Positions 33,144 through 44,619 of a stretch of DNA of 64,000 bases are shown here, piece by piece. The notes beneath the pieces were generated by a model. That model was not told the origin of the DNA. It did no database searches and was given only the letters and a program-made list of their open reading frames with translations. How positions within the stretch are numbered: position 1 is the first letter of the stretch; every line of letters begins with the position of its first letter. The DNA is from Ilex aquifolium (taxonomy: Eukaryota > Streptophyta > Magnoliopsida > Aquifoliales > Aquifoliaceae), in NCBI GenBank assembly GCA_951799425.1, contig OX637399.1, positions 19,814,001-19,878,000 of the forward strand, given 5' to 3'. The translations under genes and the position numbers were made by a program.

Positions 33144-33272
33144 TGTAAAACCCAAGTAAATTTGAACTTTTGTGAAAAAGGGCAAAACGGTAATTTGTCA
33201 CTACGGTACAGGTTGTAAACTTGAATTTTTCTAGAGCACGGATGACGAAATAGACCTCACGAAATCTAGTTA
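33144..33272 (+). repeat. Tekay-A LTR fragment
   Basis: TGTAAAACCCAAGTAAATTT up to GAAATCTAGTTA matches the first part of the Tekay-A LTR (40082, 47692). The remainder was displaced by the Tekay-C LTR that starts at 33273. Confidence 0.85.
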
Positions 33273-34738
33273 TGTAACACCCCAAAACACACCCTGGACG
33301 GCATTACATTCTAAGACCATTCACAACATGAGAGCACTAATATAATTCCATCAATAAGAAAAATTTTCCATTCATCATCCATAAAATTTACAATATCATC
33401 CCAAAAGAATAAGCCAAGCTATGACATTTACATCTCAAAGGATCAAACGTAACTTAGCAGCGGAATAACAAAAGAAAACTAAACTTCACATGATTTCAAA
33501 ATAAATTCTCAAGTCTATTACAAAGGAAGCTATGTCTCTATATGTCCACCTGGGGATCTAGATTTCCCTCGAATAGGGCCTCCCAATACCCCTGCTCGTC
33601 AACTCCGAGGTTCTCCTCTAGCACCGTATCTGAAAAATGTTAGCGGTAGGGGGTGAGCACTAAGCTCCGTAGCAACATTCCTCCCAAACTCGAACAAGGT
33701 TTATAAAAACATATAAAATGGTCGGTCTCATTTTACAAATAGCATACATAATCTTTGAAGTAAAACAGGGACATTTTAAAATGGATCTCAAGTTTAAGTA
33801 GCAACAGTAATTCAAATGAACAGTAAAAGAAACCAAGATCCAATACATATCCATTTTCCGAAATATAAACCATTTTCCCACAAGACCTTGTGGAATCTCA
33901 TACTCCCACAAGTTCTTGTAGGAAACCATTTTCCACAATAATACAATAATCCATAACTTGAATATTCCACAACCATATGTATGTGTATCTCAAACATGAT
34001 GTAAGGCAAACCCCATTTCACAATTTACAAGGATATCTTCAAATCCCCAATTTAAGCATGTGACATTTTCAATAACCAACCAAGAAAATGCAAGAGATCA
34101 CAACAATATTATTTTATTACTCAACACAAAACACTATGATTTTGAAATCAAGAATAAAGGAAGAGTTCAAGAGGAAAACCCATCACTCTTGAAAACTAGG
34201 GTTTTTCAAACAAAAGAGAGATTTCATGGGTATACAACCCTAACTTTGTGTAAAACATGTTAACAATTGAAAAAGAACCAAGAAACAATGGAGCCATAGC
34301 AAATACATATCATTAAGAATCAAAACATACATATTTATTAACCCTAACATCAATGTAAGAGAAAGAGAAGAAATCTCCTACCTTGATGTTCTTGGAAATC
34401 TAGGGCTTGGATCTTGAATCACCCTTAAATTCCTTGTTTTTCACCTTTGATCTTGTGTTTTTCTCTTCCCCTCTTTCTCTCTAATGTTTTCTAGGGTTTT
34501 AAGGTGTGTAATGAAGGCTAAGGGGATGGCAAGAAGTATTTATAGTGGGGGAAAAACCGGCTGTTCGCGAACTAAAATTGTCTGATTTTTACAGTGACTA
34601 CCGGCAGTTAAACTATGACTACCGGTAGTTCGACTATTCTGGGCACTCGACTACCTGTTGACTACCGGTAGCTCGGGTACACTGGACACTCGACTACCTG
34701 TTGACTACTGGTAGCTCGGGCACACTGGACCATTGACT
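33273..34738 (-). repeat. Tekay-C LTR, truncated
   Basis: It begins TGTAACACCCCAAAACACAC, like 51986 and 58373, and contains the GGTGAGCAC block near 33650. The TATA box on the minus strand is at 34537-34544. U3 beyond the palindrome array is missing; the sequence passes into Athila-3 near 34738 at a short shared ACCGG. The minus-strand frames at 33660-34021 are LTR sequence without a protein match. Confidence 0.85.
34537..34544 (-). promoter_or_regulatory. TATA box of truncated Tekay-C LTR
   Basis: TATAAATA on the minus strand in CCACTATAAATACTTC, corresponding to 53910 in the complete Tekay-C LTR. Confidence 0.7.
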
Positions 34739-34742
34739 ACCG
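34595..34742 (-). repeat. TACCGGTA-type array in Tekay-C LTR
   Basis: Five to six GACTACCGGTAG-like units occur, two of them within CGACTACCTGTTGACTACC followed by GGTAG. Nearly the same unit fills the array of the unrelated Tekay-B LTRs at 58911 and 63171. Confidence 0.8.
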
Positions 34743-36262
34743 GATTACACGAGAATTTCATACATTGTTTGTACACTTTCTCTATATTTTCATTGAAACT
34801 CATCATTTTGAGCATGTAAAAATTTCTTATTTTGAAAATCTTTTGAAATACTATGACCCTTTATGAAACTTACATATATAGTGTAGATGTAGAACCTGTG
34901 TATAGATTTTGAGTCAATCTTCCTTGGAGAGATTTTTAACATTTACTCAAGTAAGAATTCCAGTTCAGCGGTAATGTTTCTTTGAATAATCTCATTATTT
35001 TTGTTTTGATTAGCACTCGTCAAATGACATGTCAAACTTTCTCTTTTAACTCTTAATGGAAATTATGCAAGTGAAAGAATTCTGAGAAATGATCATAGGC
35101 CATTTGTGATTTTATTTTGAACCTTAGTCATTTCTTTTGAAAAGTTATATCCCTAGTAAGCCGTGATTGAGCCTAAAAGTATAATTTCTTTTCTTTAACC
35201 CATGCATTAACCGAGCCACAGAAAAAAATATTTGACTAACCCTTGCTATTTAATTTTTTTTTGCACCCTCTCCTAAAGAAGGCATTATACAGAAAAAGAG
35301 GAAAATTGTGATTACGGTTCAAGAAAGAAAAGGAAAAAAAAAAGAATATGTGAATGAAAGAAAATAAAAATAGAAAAACAAAAAGCAAGGAAAAAAAGGA
35401 AGGAGATAGCCAAGAAATTACAAATATGGGATTGAAAAAGGAAAAATGGGAAGTATGATGTGTGAATGTTTTGTAAAAATAGGAGAGATGTGTGCTACAA
35501 TAATCGAAAAGGATAACTTTTTGAATGCCTTTGACGTCATTTCGTTAAACCCAATACCCTTTAGCCACGTTATAACCCTAATAAAGTCTTTTTTGATTCC
35601 AGAAAGCATGCACATGTATGATTTTCACCTATTCATTAACAGGGGGAGTGATGATAATGTTGTTAGATATAGAGTTAATATTCTTTCATCAGATTATGCC
35701 AAATTTCAGTTTTGTTCAAATAACCTTATTTTGGAAGATTACATGTGCTATTACTTTGCCTCGATAACAATATTCATGTCACATGTAATTTTTGAGTGAT
35801 AGTCACTAAAACTTGAGTGTATTCTTTGCTGAGTGATTTCTAGGAAATGATTGACATCAAGGCTAATTCTTGTACAACAGAGTGAAGGATTGTGATATTT
35901 CTTACATTTTTTTGAAATAAAGAAATATTTGCACCCATACACGAGTTTTTCTGAAAGTATATAGAATAGTGTTAAGATTAATGTGTGTTACTATTATAAT
36001 GATCAGGTGAGGGGAAATATCTTGGTAATAGAATAGAAAGATGATTTAATCTTATCTGTGAAAAATATGAATTATGTAATCATAACCTTTGAAGTTTGTA
36101 AGTATCTTTACTGAAAAATTTCATGAGACAAAACTTGTCTAGCAGGGATCGCATAGGGGTTTAACGGCTTGTTGCATAGGCTAAATGCAATCGTGAAATC
36201 TACGAAAGGATTTTGTTTTATTTGTTTTATTACTTGGGAATAGTATTGTTTGGTTGGGGGTG
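34739..36262 (+). other. Athila-3: noncoding tail of a truncated Athila element
   Basis: Plus-strand sequence collinear with the Athila-2 tail: GGAGAGATTTTTAACATTTA (34935), the TGACGTC block (35532-35578), AGTGATAGTCACTAAAACTT (35797), a stem-loop (36171-36191) and the polypurine tract before the LTR at 36263. The pol, small ORF and ORF3 are absent; the left end is a rearranged junction near 34738. The frame at 35446-35799 is not a recognised protein. Confidence 0.8.
36171..36191 (+). other. Conserved Athila stem-loop (Athila-3 copy)
   Basis: Stem GTTGCAT/ATGCAAT with a G-T closing pair and loop AGGCTAA. Confidence 0.68.
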
Positions 36263-36516
36263 TGATTAACCTTGAATAGTGAGGTAATGAATTAGAATTT
36301 AGGGTTAAGGGTGTGCGTAAATTAGGTTAAAGTGATTGATTGATGTCGTATTATGGTTAATGTCTGATTTGTTTATTTTGTAGGGTTTTGGGGATAATTA
36401 CGGAAATTCGAAGGGCTAAAAATGAAAAGGCTAGAAATGACAAGGGAGGCAAGTATAATTCACAAGTCAAAGAGTCAACAAAGGAAGTCTGGCAAGCAAA
36501 AAAACTAGAGAATCCT

Positions 36517-36552
36517 CATCGTCCGAACGATGGTGGTGGTGTTGGGACGGTA
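36517..36552 (+). repeat. Palindrome pair in Athila-3 LTR
   Basis: CATCGTCCGAACGATG, then GGTGGTGGTG, then TTGGGACGGTA; same layout as the pair at 19-52, about 110 bp upstream of the TATA box. Confidence 0.7.
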
Positions 36553-36661
36553 CTCCAACCGACTTTCTCCTCCCTTTCCTCCCATTCGTCCATTTAAGCA
36601 ACAAAAGGCCCTAATTGGCCAGCTTGGGTGTCTACCGCCTCTACCCCCCCTTTCCGGTGGC

Positions 36662-36669
36662 TATAAATA
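36662..36669 (+). promoter_or_regulatory. TATA box, Athila-3 LTR
   Basis: TATAAATA inside the inverted repeat GGCTATAAATAGCC (36659-36672). Confidence 0.75.
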
Positions 36670-37328
36670 GCCTACTTCAGCCAGTTTCAAAGGAGTTCAG
36701 TCCAGTTCAGAAAAGGGAGAGAAAAGGAAGAAGGGAAGGGAAAGAAAAAGACTTCAGAGAGAGTTTTACAGCTAGAAAGAGTGAAGTCTTGCCCTAATAA
36801 CTTCCCAGCCAGAATTTTCTCTACTTCTACATTTTTGTTTATCCTTTCTACTTGGAGGGTTGAACCTCTCTCACTTTTGTGACCTAGCCGGTAATAAGAG
36901 TAGTAGTGTTTCAACTATTCATCGGGGAAGGACTTGTTGTATTTTGTATTCTATTGTAATGGGATCATCTCATTCTTCTTTCTCGTCTATAACAATGAAG
37001 TGTGAGTAGTCCGTTTAAACTCTTCGGTGAAGGGTGAATGCATATGTAATATTGTTTAAGTTATGAAAATGCTGATGTTTTATTTATGCGTTAATGTTTA
37101 TAACTCCCTTAATTGATGGACGGTTATTATTATAATATGCTCATAGTTATGAACACCGAGCAAAGCTTATTGCTATATACCATTCTATGTATAAGTTATT
37201 ACGTACTTCATGTATGATTCAATGATGCATGCAGTTGGGTTTTATGTAACAGTCGAGAGATTGATTATAGACGGGTTAAATCTTGCCATAGCCAATGCTT
37301 TTGATTCAATGCATAAACCAGAACTCCA

Positions 37329-38814
37329 TGCTCGTTTTTTTCCGTTGTAGTATATCCTAACCTCTGAACATCATCCCTTAATGCGTATAGTCTATGTGTG
37401 GAGGGGAGTGTCACTCTCCCTTGGAATGATGTCAAAAGAAAGGGCAACAGAATGGTGGAATGAATGAAATGTCTGTGTGTGTGTGTGTGTGTGAACAAAA
37501 ATGCTTCCCGAGCGCAAGAAGACTTTTGTGTGTCGTGTTTTACTTGGAACCATATTCCAAGGTCGTCTCCTCAGGGAAGGAGGTGAATCGTGTAGAAGGT
37601 AATTTTGGTGAAAGAAAAGTGTAAAATCTTTTGTTTGAAGTTGGTTTGTGATTTGTGTTATGATGAAATTGAAATGGGAAACAAGTGTTGGCTAATCCAA
37701 AGGGTTCACTCCAATGGGAATGCCAAGTCGACTCGAACCCTTCCTCTAATGGTGCATAGATGAACGATTGATTCGTGGGAAGCGAGGGACGAGATGGAAG
37801 TGAGGATCCAAGCATTACCCGTGACAAGTCTACGGGATATCAAAGATTCACACCATGTCCTTACTCAACCCAGTTAAACCGAACCATCGTACACCGAGGG
37901 GAGGAAAGAAGATGAGTTGAAATGGCATACCCAAGAGGAGGTCTCCCTTGGATTAGCCAACTTAAAGACTTAGCTACTCATGCTTAAGGTAAAGACAACA
38001 ATGTAATGAGAAGACATTATGAAGAAATGAAGATTGGAGCTAAGCATAAACGAAATGCACCAATAAAACTTCCGGATAATTTATACATGTCCATCACCTG
38101 TTGCTGAAGATTGAATGAGAAACTACTCACTCTTCATGACTTTGGTAAAGCTAGAAAAGTGAGTGATGCTCATCCCTCTAAGTAGAGGAGTTACAAGGTA
38201 AAACCATATTACACAAGGAGCTGATCTTCGACAAAGAATGAGTGAATCACGTTCCACCCATCATGACTTTGGTAAAGCTCTAGAAAAGTGGAAGAGTTTC
38301 ACTCCTCTAAAGGAAGAAGGAAGCTCAAACAATGAAAGTAAAAGAAAGCAATAATACAATAAAAGAAGGCAATACTTAAACTAGAATAAAGCAATTAAAA
38401 TAAAGCAATAATACAATAAAAGAAAGCAATTACTTTTGGAGGGTTTTCCACAACCAAAAAGATTGCTCTTTACAAGCCCCAAGGGGTGGTATTTATAGGC
38501 AACCAAAATATGCCCTTTACAAGCCCCAAGAAGAGCTTGAATTACACTTTGATCCCCCTTTGTTTTGAGCTTTAATAATTGGCACTCTATAGTTTGTAGC
38601 TTTGATAATTGGCTCCCCAGTAATTTGTAGCTTTGACACAATTGGTTCCCCAGTAATTTTGACACACAAAACCCTAAAAAGAACAACAATTAATACATTA
38701 TTCATAATTCACACACTAACCCTAATTTGACTTACTTTGACTAGTTTAACTTTGTTTTACTAACACAATTGACCTATTAACTTAATTAAATTATGCATTA
38801 ATTAGGGATAATCA
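37329..38814 (-). repeat. Solo LTR, Athila-1-like, inside Athila-3 LTR
   Basis: On the minus strand it starts TGATTATCCC and ends AACGAGCA. The flanks CTCCA (37324-37328) and CACCA (38815-38819) form a duplication with one difference, and the uninterrupted site is seen in the Athila-2 LTR near 32870. It shares with the Athila-1 LTR the passages around CTTTACCAAAG (here 38140 and 38270). The TATA box is at 38490-38497 and a 31-35 bp tandem repeat is at 38570-38665, upstream of TATA. Confidence 0.8.
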
Positions 38815-39300
38815 CACCATCTTCATTAAATCATCAACCTGCCGATCGAATAACTAGAGTAAACCCTTTGAATGGTTCAACTTCGGGTTTACTATGGTTA
38901 TTTGGTTGTTGCATTGTACATAAAACTTCCGGCTAACCAAACTAGTTGTTGTGATATGGTTTAGTTACACATCAAACCTACCGGTTAACTTTGTAGTAAA
39001 ATGGGAGTTTATTGATGTAAGGTAGCATTTTCATAAACAAGAAGTATAATGTATGTTGGATCCCCGAACTTAAGAGTACCTTTTATCATTGTTATTTAAA
39101 GTTTAGTTTAGTATTTTTCTGATAATTTTAAGCTCACATAATAAGCTATTCCATTGCACACAACGCGCATGACAATTTTACCTTTTCCTGTTTTGAATAC
39201 CAATAGTTAGCTCCCTGTGGGTTTGATCTCGGACTTAACTGAGAAATACTACAATTTGACAACTTATATTTGGGTGTATCATTTTAAATCTGGTCAATCA

Positions 39301-40081
39301 CAAACCCCAAAGTATCATGAGCTAAACAACATATTGTTTGCTTCTAGGACTATGTTGGTAGAGCGAGGTGCGAAATTCACTGGGTAAGTAATACTATTGT
39401 CCGTTTGAATTTTGAGTCAAGAGGGTGGATTGAGCTATTTGTAGCCCCTATGCCAACAAATATTGATATATTCAGGGAGTTTTACACGCACATTAGGGAC
39501 ACCACTAAGGATAGTGAGCATTTTAAGACTTATGTTCGGGGTGTGTTGTTTGAGTTCTCCACTAACCTGATTGCTACCACCCTACACCTATCCCGGGTAG
39601 ATCATGATGCCTATCACTCTAGACTTGATAGTGCTATACACAGGCTCCAAGTTGTTGCATCTGAGCTATATGGAGCTCCCTATCTTGATGGTTAGAACCA
39701 ACAAATTTGGTGCCAAACGAACTTAACTAGGGAGTATTGGTTAATAAACTTGATTGTTAATTGCAACATTGACCCAAAGACTCACATATCTACATTTCCC
39801 ACATCATGAGCTTACCTCTAACATGTTATTTGTACAGGTTTGGAGATTGATCTACCACGTGTGATATTTGTAGTCATTCAGAGAGCCTTGGATGAGGGGA
39901 GGATCACTGATAATCTGCAATTTGGTTCTCTTATCACCAGAGTTTGGCTGGATATGGGTGTTGGTGCCCTAGAGACCGATTAGTTGTTGAGATCAAAGAG
40001 AACTTTTATGACTGATCAGTTGTTGATATCAAAGAGAACTTTTATTCCTAAATATCATTCGTTTCAAAAACCTAATCCTAA
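39301..40081 (+). pseudogene. Athila-4 ORF3 remnant
   Basis: Plus-strand blocks of the same env-position domain as Athila-1: ESRGWIELFVAP and IFREFYTHIRDTT near 39420-39500, TYVRGVLFEFSTNLIATTLHL near 39530-39590, then LINLIVNCNIDPKTHISTFP near 39745-39805, and LEIDLPRVIFVVIQRALDEG with LQFGSLITRVWLDMGV near 39840-39960. The domain order matches. A short 35-bp-scale duplication (ATCAAAGAGAACTTTTAT) follows at about 39990-40050. Broken in a few places. Confidence 0.75.
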
Positions 40082-42639
40082 TGTAAAACCCGGGTAAATT
40101 TGAACTTTTATGAAAAAATGGCAAAACGGTAATTTGACACTATGGTACGGGTTGTAAACCTGAATTTATCTAGAGCTCAGATAATGAAATGGGCCTCATT
40201 ATTGGACTCATCTTGCGAAATCTAGTTACCCAGGCAAATTTCGTCGGATTCCGAGATAGTCAGATTTTTCGCGTTTTACGAGACGATCGGGTTTCGGGTG
40301 ACCCAAAAACGAATTTTTTTAAAAAATTTTAAAATTTGGAAAATAATTTAAAGCAAGTTGAAATAAAAATATTTGAACTTGAACCGGAGCAAAATTTAAT
40401 CGTTTCAGGATTAAAACGGACCTAGAAATAGGGGGCCCTGTGGCACGTTGTGGACCAAGTAAATAAGGAGTATAAATAGGTAAAAAAATCTGATTTCTCC
40501 ACCCATTTTCTCTGCTGGTCTGGACGTTGGAAAAAGGAAGAGGAAGAAGAAGAAGAGAGAAAACAAGGGTTTTCTCAAGCTTTTCTCTTGCGATCAAGGG
40601 CCAAACTTTGGTCGAATCCACTCGGGCCAAGAACGAAAGTCAATCTTCTCGACAAGGGCTACGCATCCATACCAAAAAGAAGGGATTTCACCAAAGTTCC
40701 GAAGTCGGGATTTTGAGGAAAGTGAAGATTTGAGCGGGAATCGGGTTCTTGGAGCTTCCCAAGGTCGTTCTCTACGCTTCAAGAGGTAGGGTTTCATCCT
40801 AATTAGGTTTATTTTCAACCTAGAATGTTTATATGGAATGGGTGGGTGGCTAGAACTATATATCACTTGCCTATTGTTGTTGTTTTGGTGAAATGGGTAT
40901 TGAGAATGAGTAGTATGACTTGAGATAAATTCTCTTGTTTAATGTACCACTAGTGTATATTAAGTGTGGGAAATGGGTACCGAAATGTGCTAAATAAATC
41001 TTGTGAGAAACGGGTTGTAGAATTTATTTTTTTGGTAAATTTCATGAAAAACTATAGGTACTTGAAGTGTAGAAAATGGATATGGAAATTGGGTAAAGTA
41101 AATTCTCAATTGAATTGGCATTTAGAAGTTGCTACTTTATAATTTCTTGGAAGATTATGATATATGGATATAAAAAAAAAATTGGGTAGAATAAATTATA
41201 TCTTGACATAGTTGTGTAGAAATCACTTAATATGATTTCTTGAGCTATATGATGAATTTCATCTTGAATTGGGTATGTGAGATTAACCTAATGTGATTCT
41301 TGAGTTATGTGAATTGTGGGCATGTTATGTGTTTATGTTATGTCTTGATGAATTTAGTGTGTTGATAGCATGATTTTGTGATAACACACTTGGAAATTGT
41401 GTTGTAGAAATTATTGATATATATACATACTTGTGATTTGTTGTTGGGTATAAAGTGTTACTATATGTTTATTGATATATTGACATTGAAATGGATAATG
41501 ATGATTACATGCTTGGGACATAAATTGCCATGGAGTATGCTGATGTGTGGTAAATTGGGCTATGTAGCATTTATAAGATATTGGACATGATTGTTGTATT
41601 TCAAATATACATTACATTGCATTATCCACGGAGGCATCACATTCATGAACATTGAGCATGAGTGGGGGTGTGTATGCATGGTTGTAATTAAACACCACAT
41701 ATGGTGAATGATGGGTGGGCTCGGGAAGGTTGGATTGAAGATCCGACTAAGTTGCACGGTTTGCATGGTAAATAGGGTTGGGGTTAGCAAGAAGGGCTAG
41801 AAGATCCCTCGGGTGCAAGACCCAGTAGTTGGGGTACGCACTCCCGTGGTTCGGTCCAAAAAGTGTGTGGGTGCATGCGGAACCCAGGGTGGAAGTCCAT
41901 AAATTCTGTGTGGGTTGGGTTACCCTTGGTGTAAGTCCATGAATACCTACCCCAAGAAAAACCCTAGATTTATAAATGTCATTTGATGTGCCACATAAAT
42001 GACGGATTCATACACATTGGCATAACATGTGTTGTGAGAACCGGTGAGGGCTCGAGTTGAGTTGCATGAGTGAGTCTCATCTCATTTCATGGCATGACAT
42101 AGTAAATCCCAACATTGAGTTGCATATTCTTGATTGGAATTGTTGTGGATGGTTGATTGTTGTGTGTGAGCATTTCATATGCATTTAGGTCGGGGAGTAG
42201 CCTCTTTAGGAGATATCCTATTGAGCGTGGCTCACCCTTTATGGGAAAATATTTCAAGTGCAAGGTTCACACCGGCGGACGGCTCCCAATTCGAGTCTCA
42301 AGGGTGAAGAAGGCCGACTTGTGGTTTTTATGACTCATTTTGTATAACTTTTGTGAATATCCCATTTTGGCATGTAAATATAAAAGAATTGTAATCGAAC
42401 TCATATGGACTATTTTAATGTAACATTGCATGTTATTATATGAGTATGGATAATTGGACCCGGTGTGGTCGATGTTACTTATAAATGGACCCAGTGTGGT
42501 CAATATTTATTCATAAATGGATCCGGTGTGATCAATGTAGTATAATTGCACAGGTTGTGTTTTGGGTAGAGCTCCCCGTACAAAGGAGATTCTGCCCGAA
42601 TTTTATTAAATTAAGGACCCCGATTTCTGGGGCGTCATA
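40082..42639 (+). repeat. Tekay-A 5' LTR
   Basis: It begins TGTAAAACCCGGGTAAATTT; the end GGGGCGTCATA aligns with GGGGCATCACA of the 3' LTR. TATA box at 40471-40478. The frames at 40319-40866 and 41560-41790 are LTR sequence. No palindrome array is seen in this family. Confidence 0.93.
40471..40478 (+). promoter_or_regulatory. TATA box, Tekay-A 5' LTR
   Basis: TATAAATA in AAGGAGTATAAATAGGT; repeated at 48085-48092 in the 3' LTR. Confidence 0.75.
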
Positions 42640-42642
42640 GCT

Positions 42643-42654
42643 TGGTATCAGAGC
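42643..42654 (+). other. Primer-binding site, initiator Met-tRNA (Tekay-A)
   Basis: TGGTATCAGAGC, three bases after the 5' LTR. Confidence 0.92.
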
Positions 42655-42992
42655 CTAGGTATACGATTTACCTAGGGCTTGAGGGGCATGGGTTTAGACC
42701 ATTGCATCCATTGTGCATTTCATGTTGTGTGCTTTGCTTGTTACATGTCATGTGCTATATGCTATGTGGATTATATGCATGGTAAGATGTATATGGAAAT
42801 GGACACACTAGGGTTAGAAAACATAACCTTAGGGGTCGGAAAAAAAATGAACGGGGTGGTTCACGGGGTAGATGTCTACTAGTGGTTGGCATATGCTCTA
42901 CTAGTTAGATGAGGTAAATCTCAAAGTTTGAACTTTGATCCCTAGTTTAGGATACTAAGTAAATGCTCTGTTTCTATTTGACATGTGTGTAG
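42655..42992 (+). other. Tekay-A leader
   Basis: Noncoding leader between primer site and gag, with several ATGs in no conserved frame. It aligns in reverse with 62620-62886 of the Tekay-B element. Confidence 0.7.
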
Positions 42993-43930
42993 ATGGCAAG
43001 TAGAGGAAGAGGAAGAGGATGTGGACGAGGCGGTGGCCGGAACAACAACCAACCACCACCAGCCTTTGATCCACAAGCCTTTATGGAGGCTATTGGTACT
43101 ATGGCGGCTACCGTTGTACAAGCTAGTGCAAATGTGGGGCAAGGAGGCTCAAGTAACCTCCAAAAGTTCAAGGCACACAAGCCTCCTATTTTTAAGGGAG
43201 GGGCGGATCCGATGGTGGCCGACCATTGGTTTCGACAAGTCGAAAAGATCTTAGAGGCTATGAAGATCACCTTCAATGCTACTAAGATACGGCTAGCTGC
43301 ATTCCAGCTAGAGGGAGAAGCCCAATTATGATGGGAGTGGGCAAAGGACTCGAAGAACCTTGAGAGGATGACATGGGGAGAGTTTCGGGAGCTCTTCATG
43401 GGCAAGTACTTCCCAGCGGCAGTTCGACATGCGAAGGGCCGAGAATTCTTAGACTTGAAGCAAGGAACTATGACGGTGATGGAGTATGTGGCTAAGTTCA
43501 CCGAATTAGCCCGCTTTGCAGACGATTATGTGGCCACTGACTTGGCCAAAGTGAGGAGGTTCGAGGATGGGTTGAAGTTGTCCATCCGGGGCAAAATTGT
43601 GGGCCACCGCCTGCAAGACTTGGACTCGATGGTCGAGACAGCTATGGCCATTTTGAGAGAGGTTGATGATGTACGAAGCATCTGGGAGGCGGGTGCTAAG
43701 GACAAAAAGAAGGAGGGTCAATCCTCTTCTTCTGGTTCGGGGAAAAGGTAAAGGACTTCTACTTCACAGGGACAACAGGGATAGGGCCGTAGCCATCAAG
43801 GCCAAGGCCAAGGTCGATCCTCCCAAGGCGAGGGAAACTTCAAGACAGCATATCAGGCAGGTCAGAGAACTTGTTATCATTGCCACCAGCCGGGTCACGT
43901 GAGGCAGGATTGTCCTCAGAGGCAAGGATC
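42993..43930 (+). pseudogene. gag: Tekay-A gag region
   Basis: It starts ATG 42993 (MASRGRGRGCGRGGG, an Arg/Gly-rich start common in this lineage). Retrotransposon-gag type blocks follow: FDPQAFMEAIGTMAA, PPIFKGGADPMVADHWFRQV near 43190-43240, and FRELFMGKYFPAAVRHAKGR near 43380-43440. A CCHC zinc knuckle (CHQPGHVRQDCP) lies near 43880-43915. The product would package element RNA. A few breaks. Large minus-strand frames here (42974-43501) are shadows of gag. Confidence 0.87.
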
Positions 43931-44199
43931 CTAGAGTTATGGGGCGTCTCAGTCCCAGTCATCAGTGGGGCAGCCACAGACATACCTTGTTCCTCCCTAC
44001 CCCACCACGGGCCAGGGAAGTCAGTATCAGTTCCAGGGCACCACTCAAGCCCCTACCACTTTCCGAGCGGGGACTCCACAGTCAGGCCAAATGGGCCAAG
44101 GCATGGACCGACAACAGGGACAGGGCATGCAGGCCGGGACTTCGGGGACCCAGGGGCGTGTCTACGCCATCACACCTCATACTGAGCCAGTGGATCAGT

Positions 44200-44520
44200 C
44201 AGTCATTCAGGGTACATTTCTACGCTCTCGCTTATGGGCTAAGGTGTTATTTGACTCTGGTGCATCGCAGTCATTCATTTCTGCATCATGTGTGAAAGAT
44301 TTGGGCTTAGAGGTTGATACCTTGGAAGAATCGTTGTATGTGAATTCACCCCTAGGAGCTAGGGTATGTGTTGATCAGATATGTCGGGGTTGTGAGTTAG
44401 AGATCTCGGGGGTTCTACTCACCGTAGACCTTAGGGTCATGGACATGTCGAAGTTCGATGTCATCCTTGATATGGACTGGTTGGCGGCACATCGGGTTGT
44501 CATTGATTGTGATCAGAAGA
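44200..44520 (+). pseudogene. Tekay-A protease domain
   Basis: DSGASQSFISASCVKDLGLE near 44250-44310, and a flap-side block MSKFDVILDMDWLAAH near 44445-44490, the retropepsin pattern of chromoviruses. A Gln/Gly/Thr-rich linker (43960-44170) joins it to gag. Confidence 0.87.
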
Positions 44521-44619
44521 GGGTAACTGCCAACACACCGGATGGTGTTTGTTTCAAGTTTTAGGGGGAAAAGCACGATGCTTTGCCCCAAGCTGTGTAT
44601 GATTCTCGATAGCATGGGC

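Larger units (their letters stand above)
36263..39300 (+). repeat. Athila-3 3' LTR
   Basis: It starts TGATTAACC after the polypurine tract TGGTTGGGGGTG and ends GGTCAATCA. It includes a palindrome pair (36517-36552), a TATA box (36662), a TG microsatellite belonging to the inserted solo LTR (37472-37491), and that solo LTR (37329-38814). Without it the LTR is about 1.5 kb. It aligns with the partial LTRs of Athila-2 at 1-299 and 32385-33143. Confidence 0.85.

Noticed and set aside
36388-36797. Short frames near the Athila-3 TATA box as a small gene.
   Set aside because: They overlap U3 and TATA of the LTR and have no similarity to any family I recognise.
37472-37491. TG microsatellite as a functional site.
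   Set aside because: A simple dinucleotide repeat inside a solo LTR, with nothing else to support a role.
39690-39845. Possible intron in the Athila-4 ORF3 remnant (GTTAG donor, TTGTACAG acceptor).
   Set aside because: The supposed intron itself reads LINLIVNCNIDPKTHISTFP, matching the domain part LNLIVVANFAPLGRKNE of Athila-1, so it is coding sequence.
42974-43501. 175-codon minus-strand frame as a host gene.
   Set aside because: It is the antisense shadow of the Tekay-A gag region, which has clear family motifs on the plus strand.
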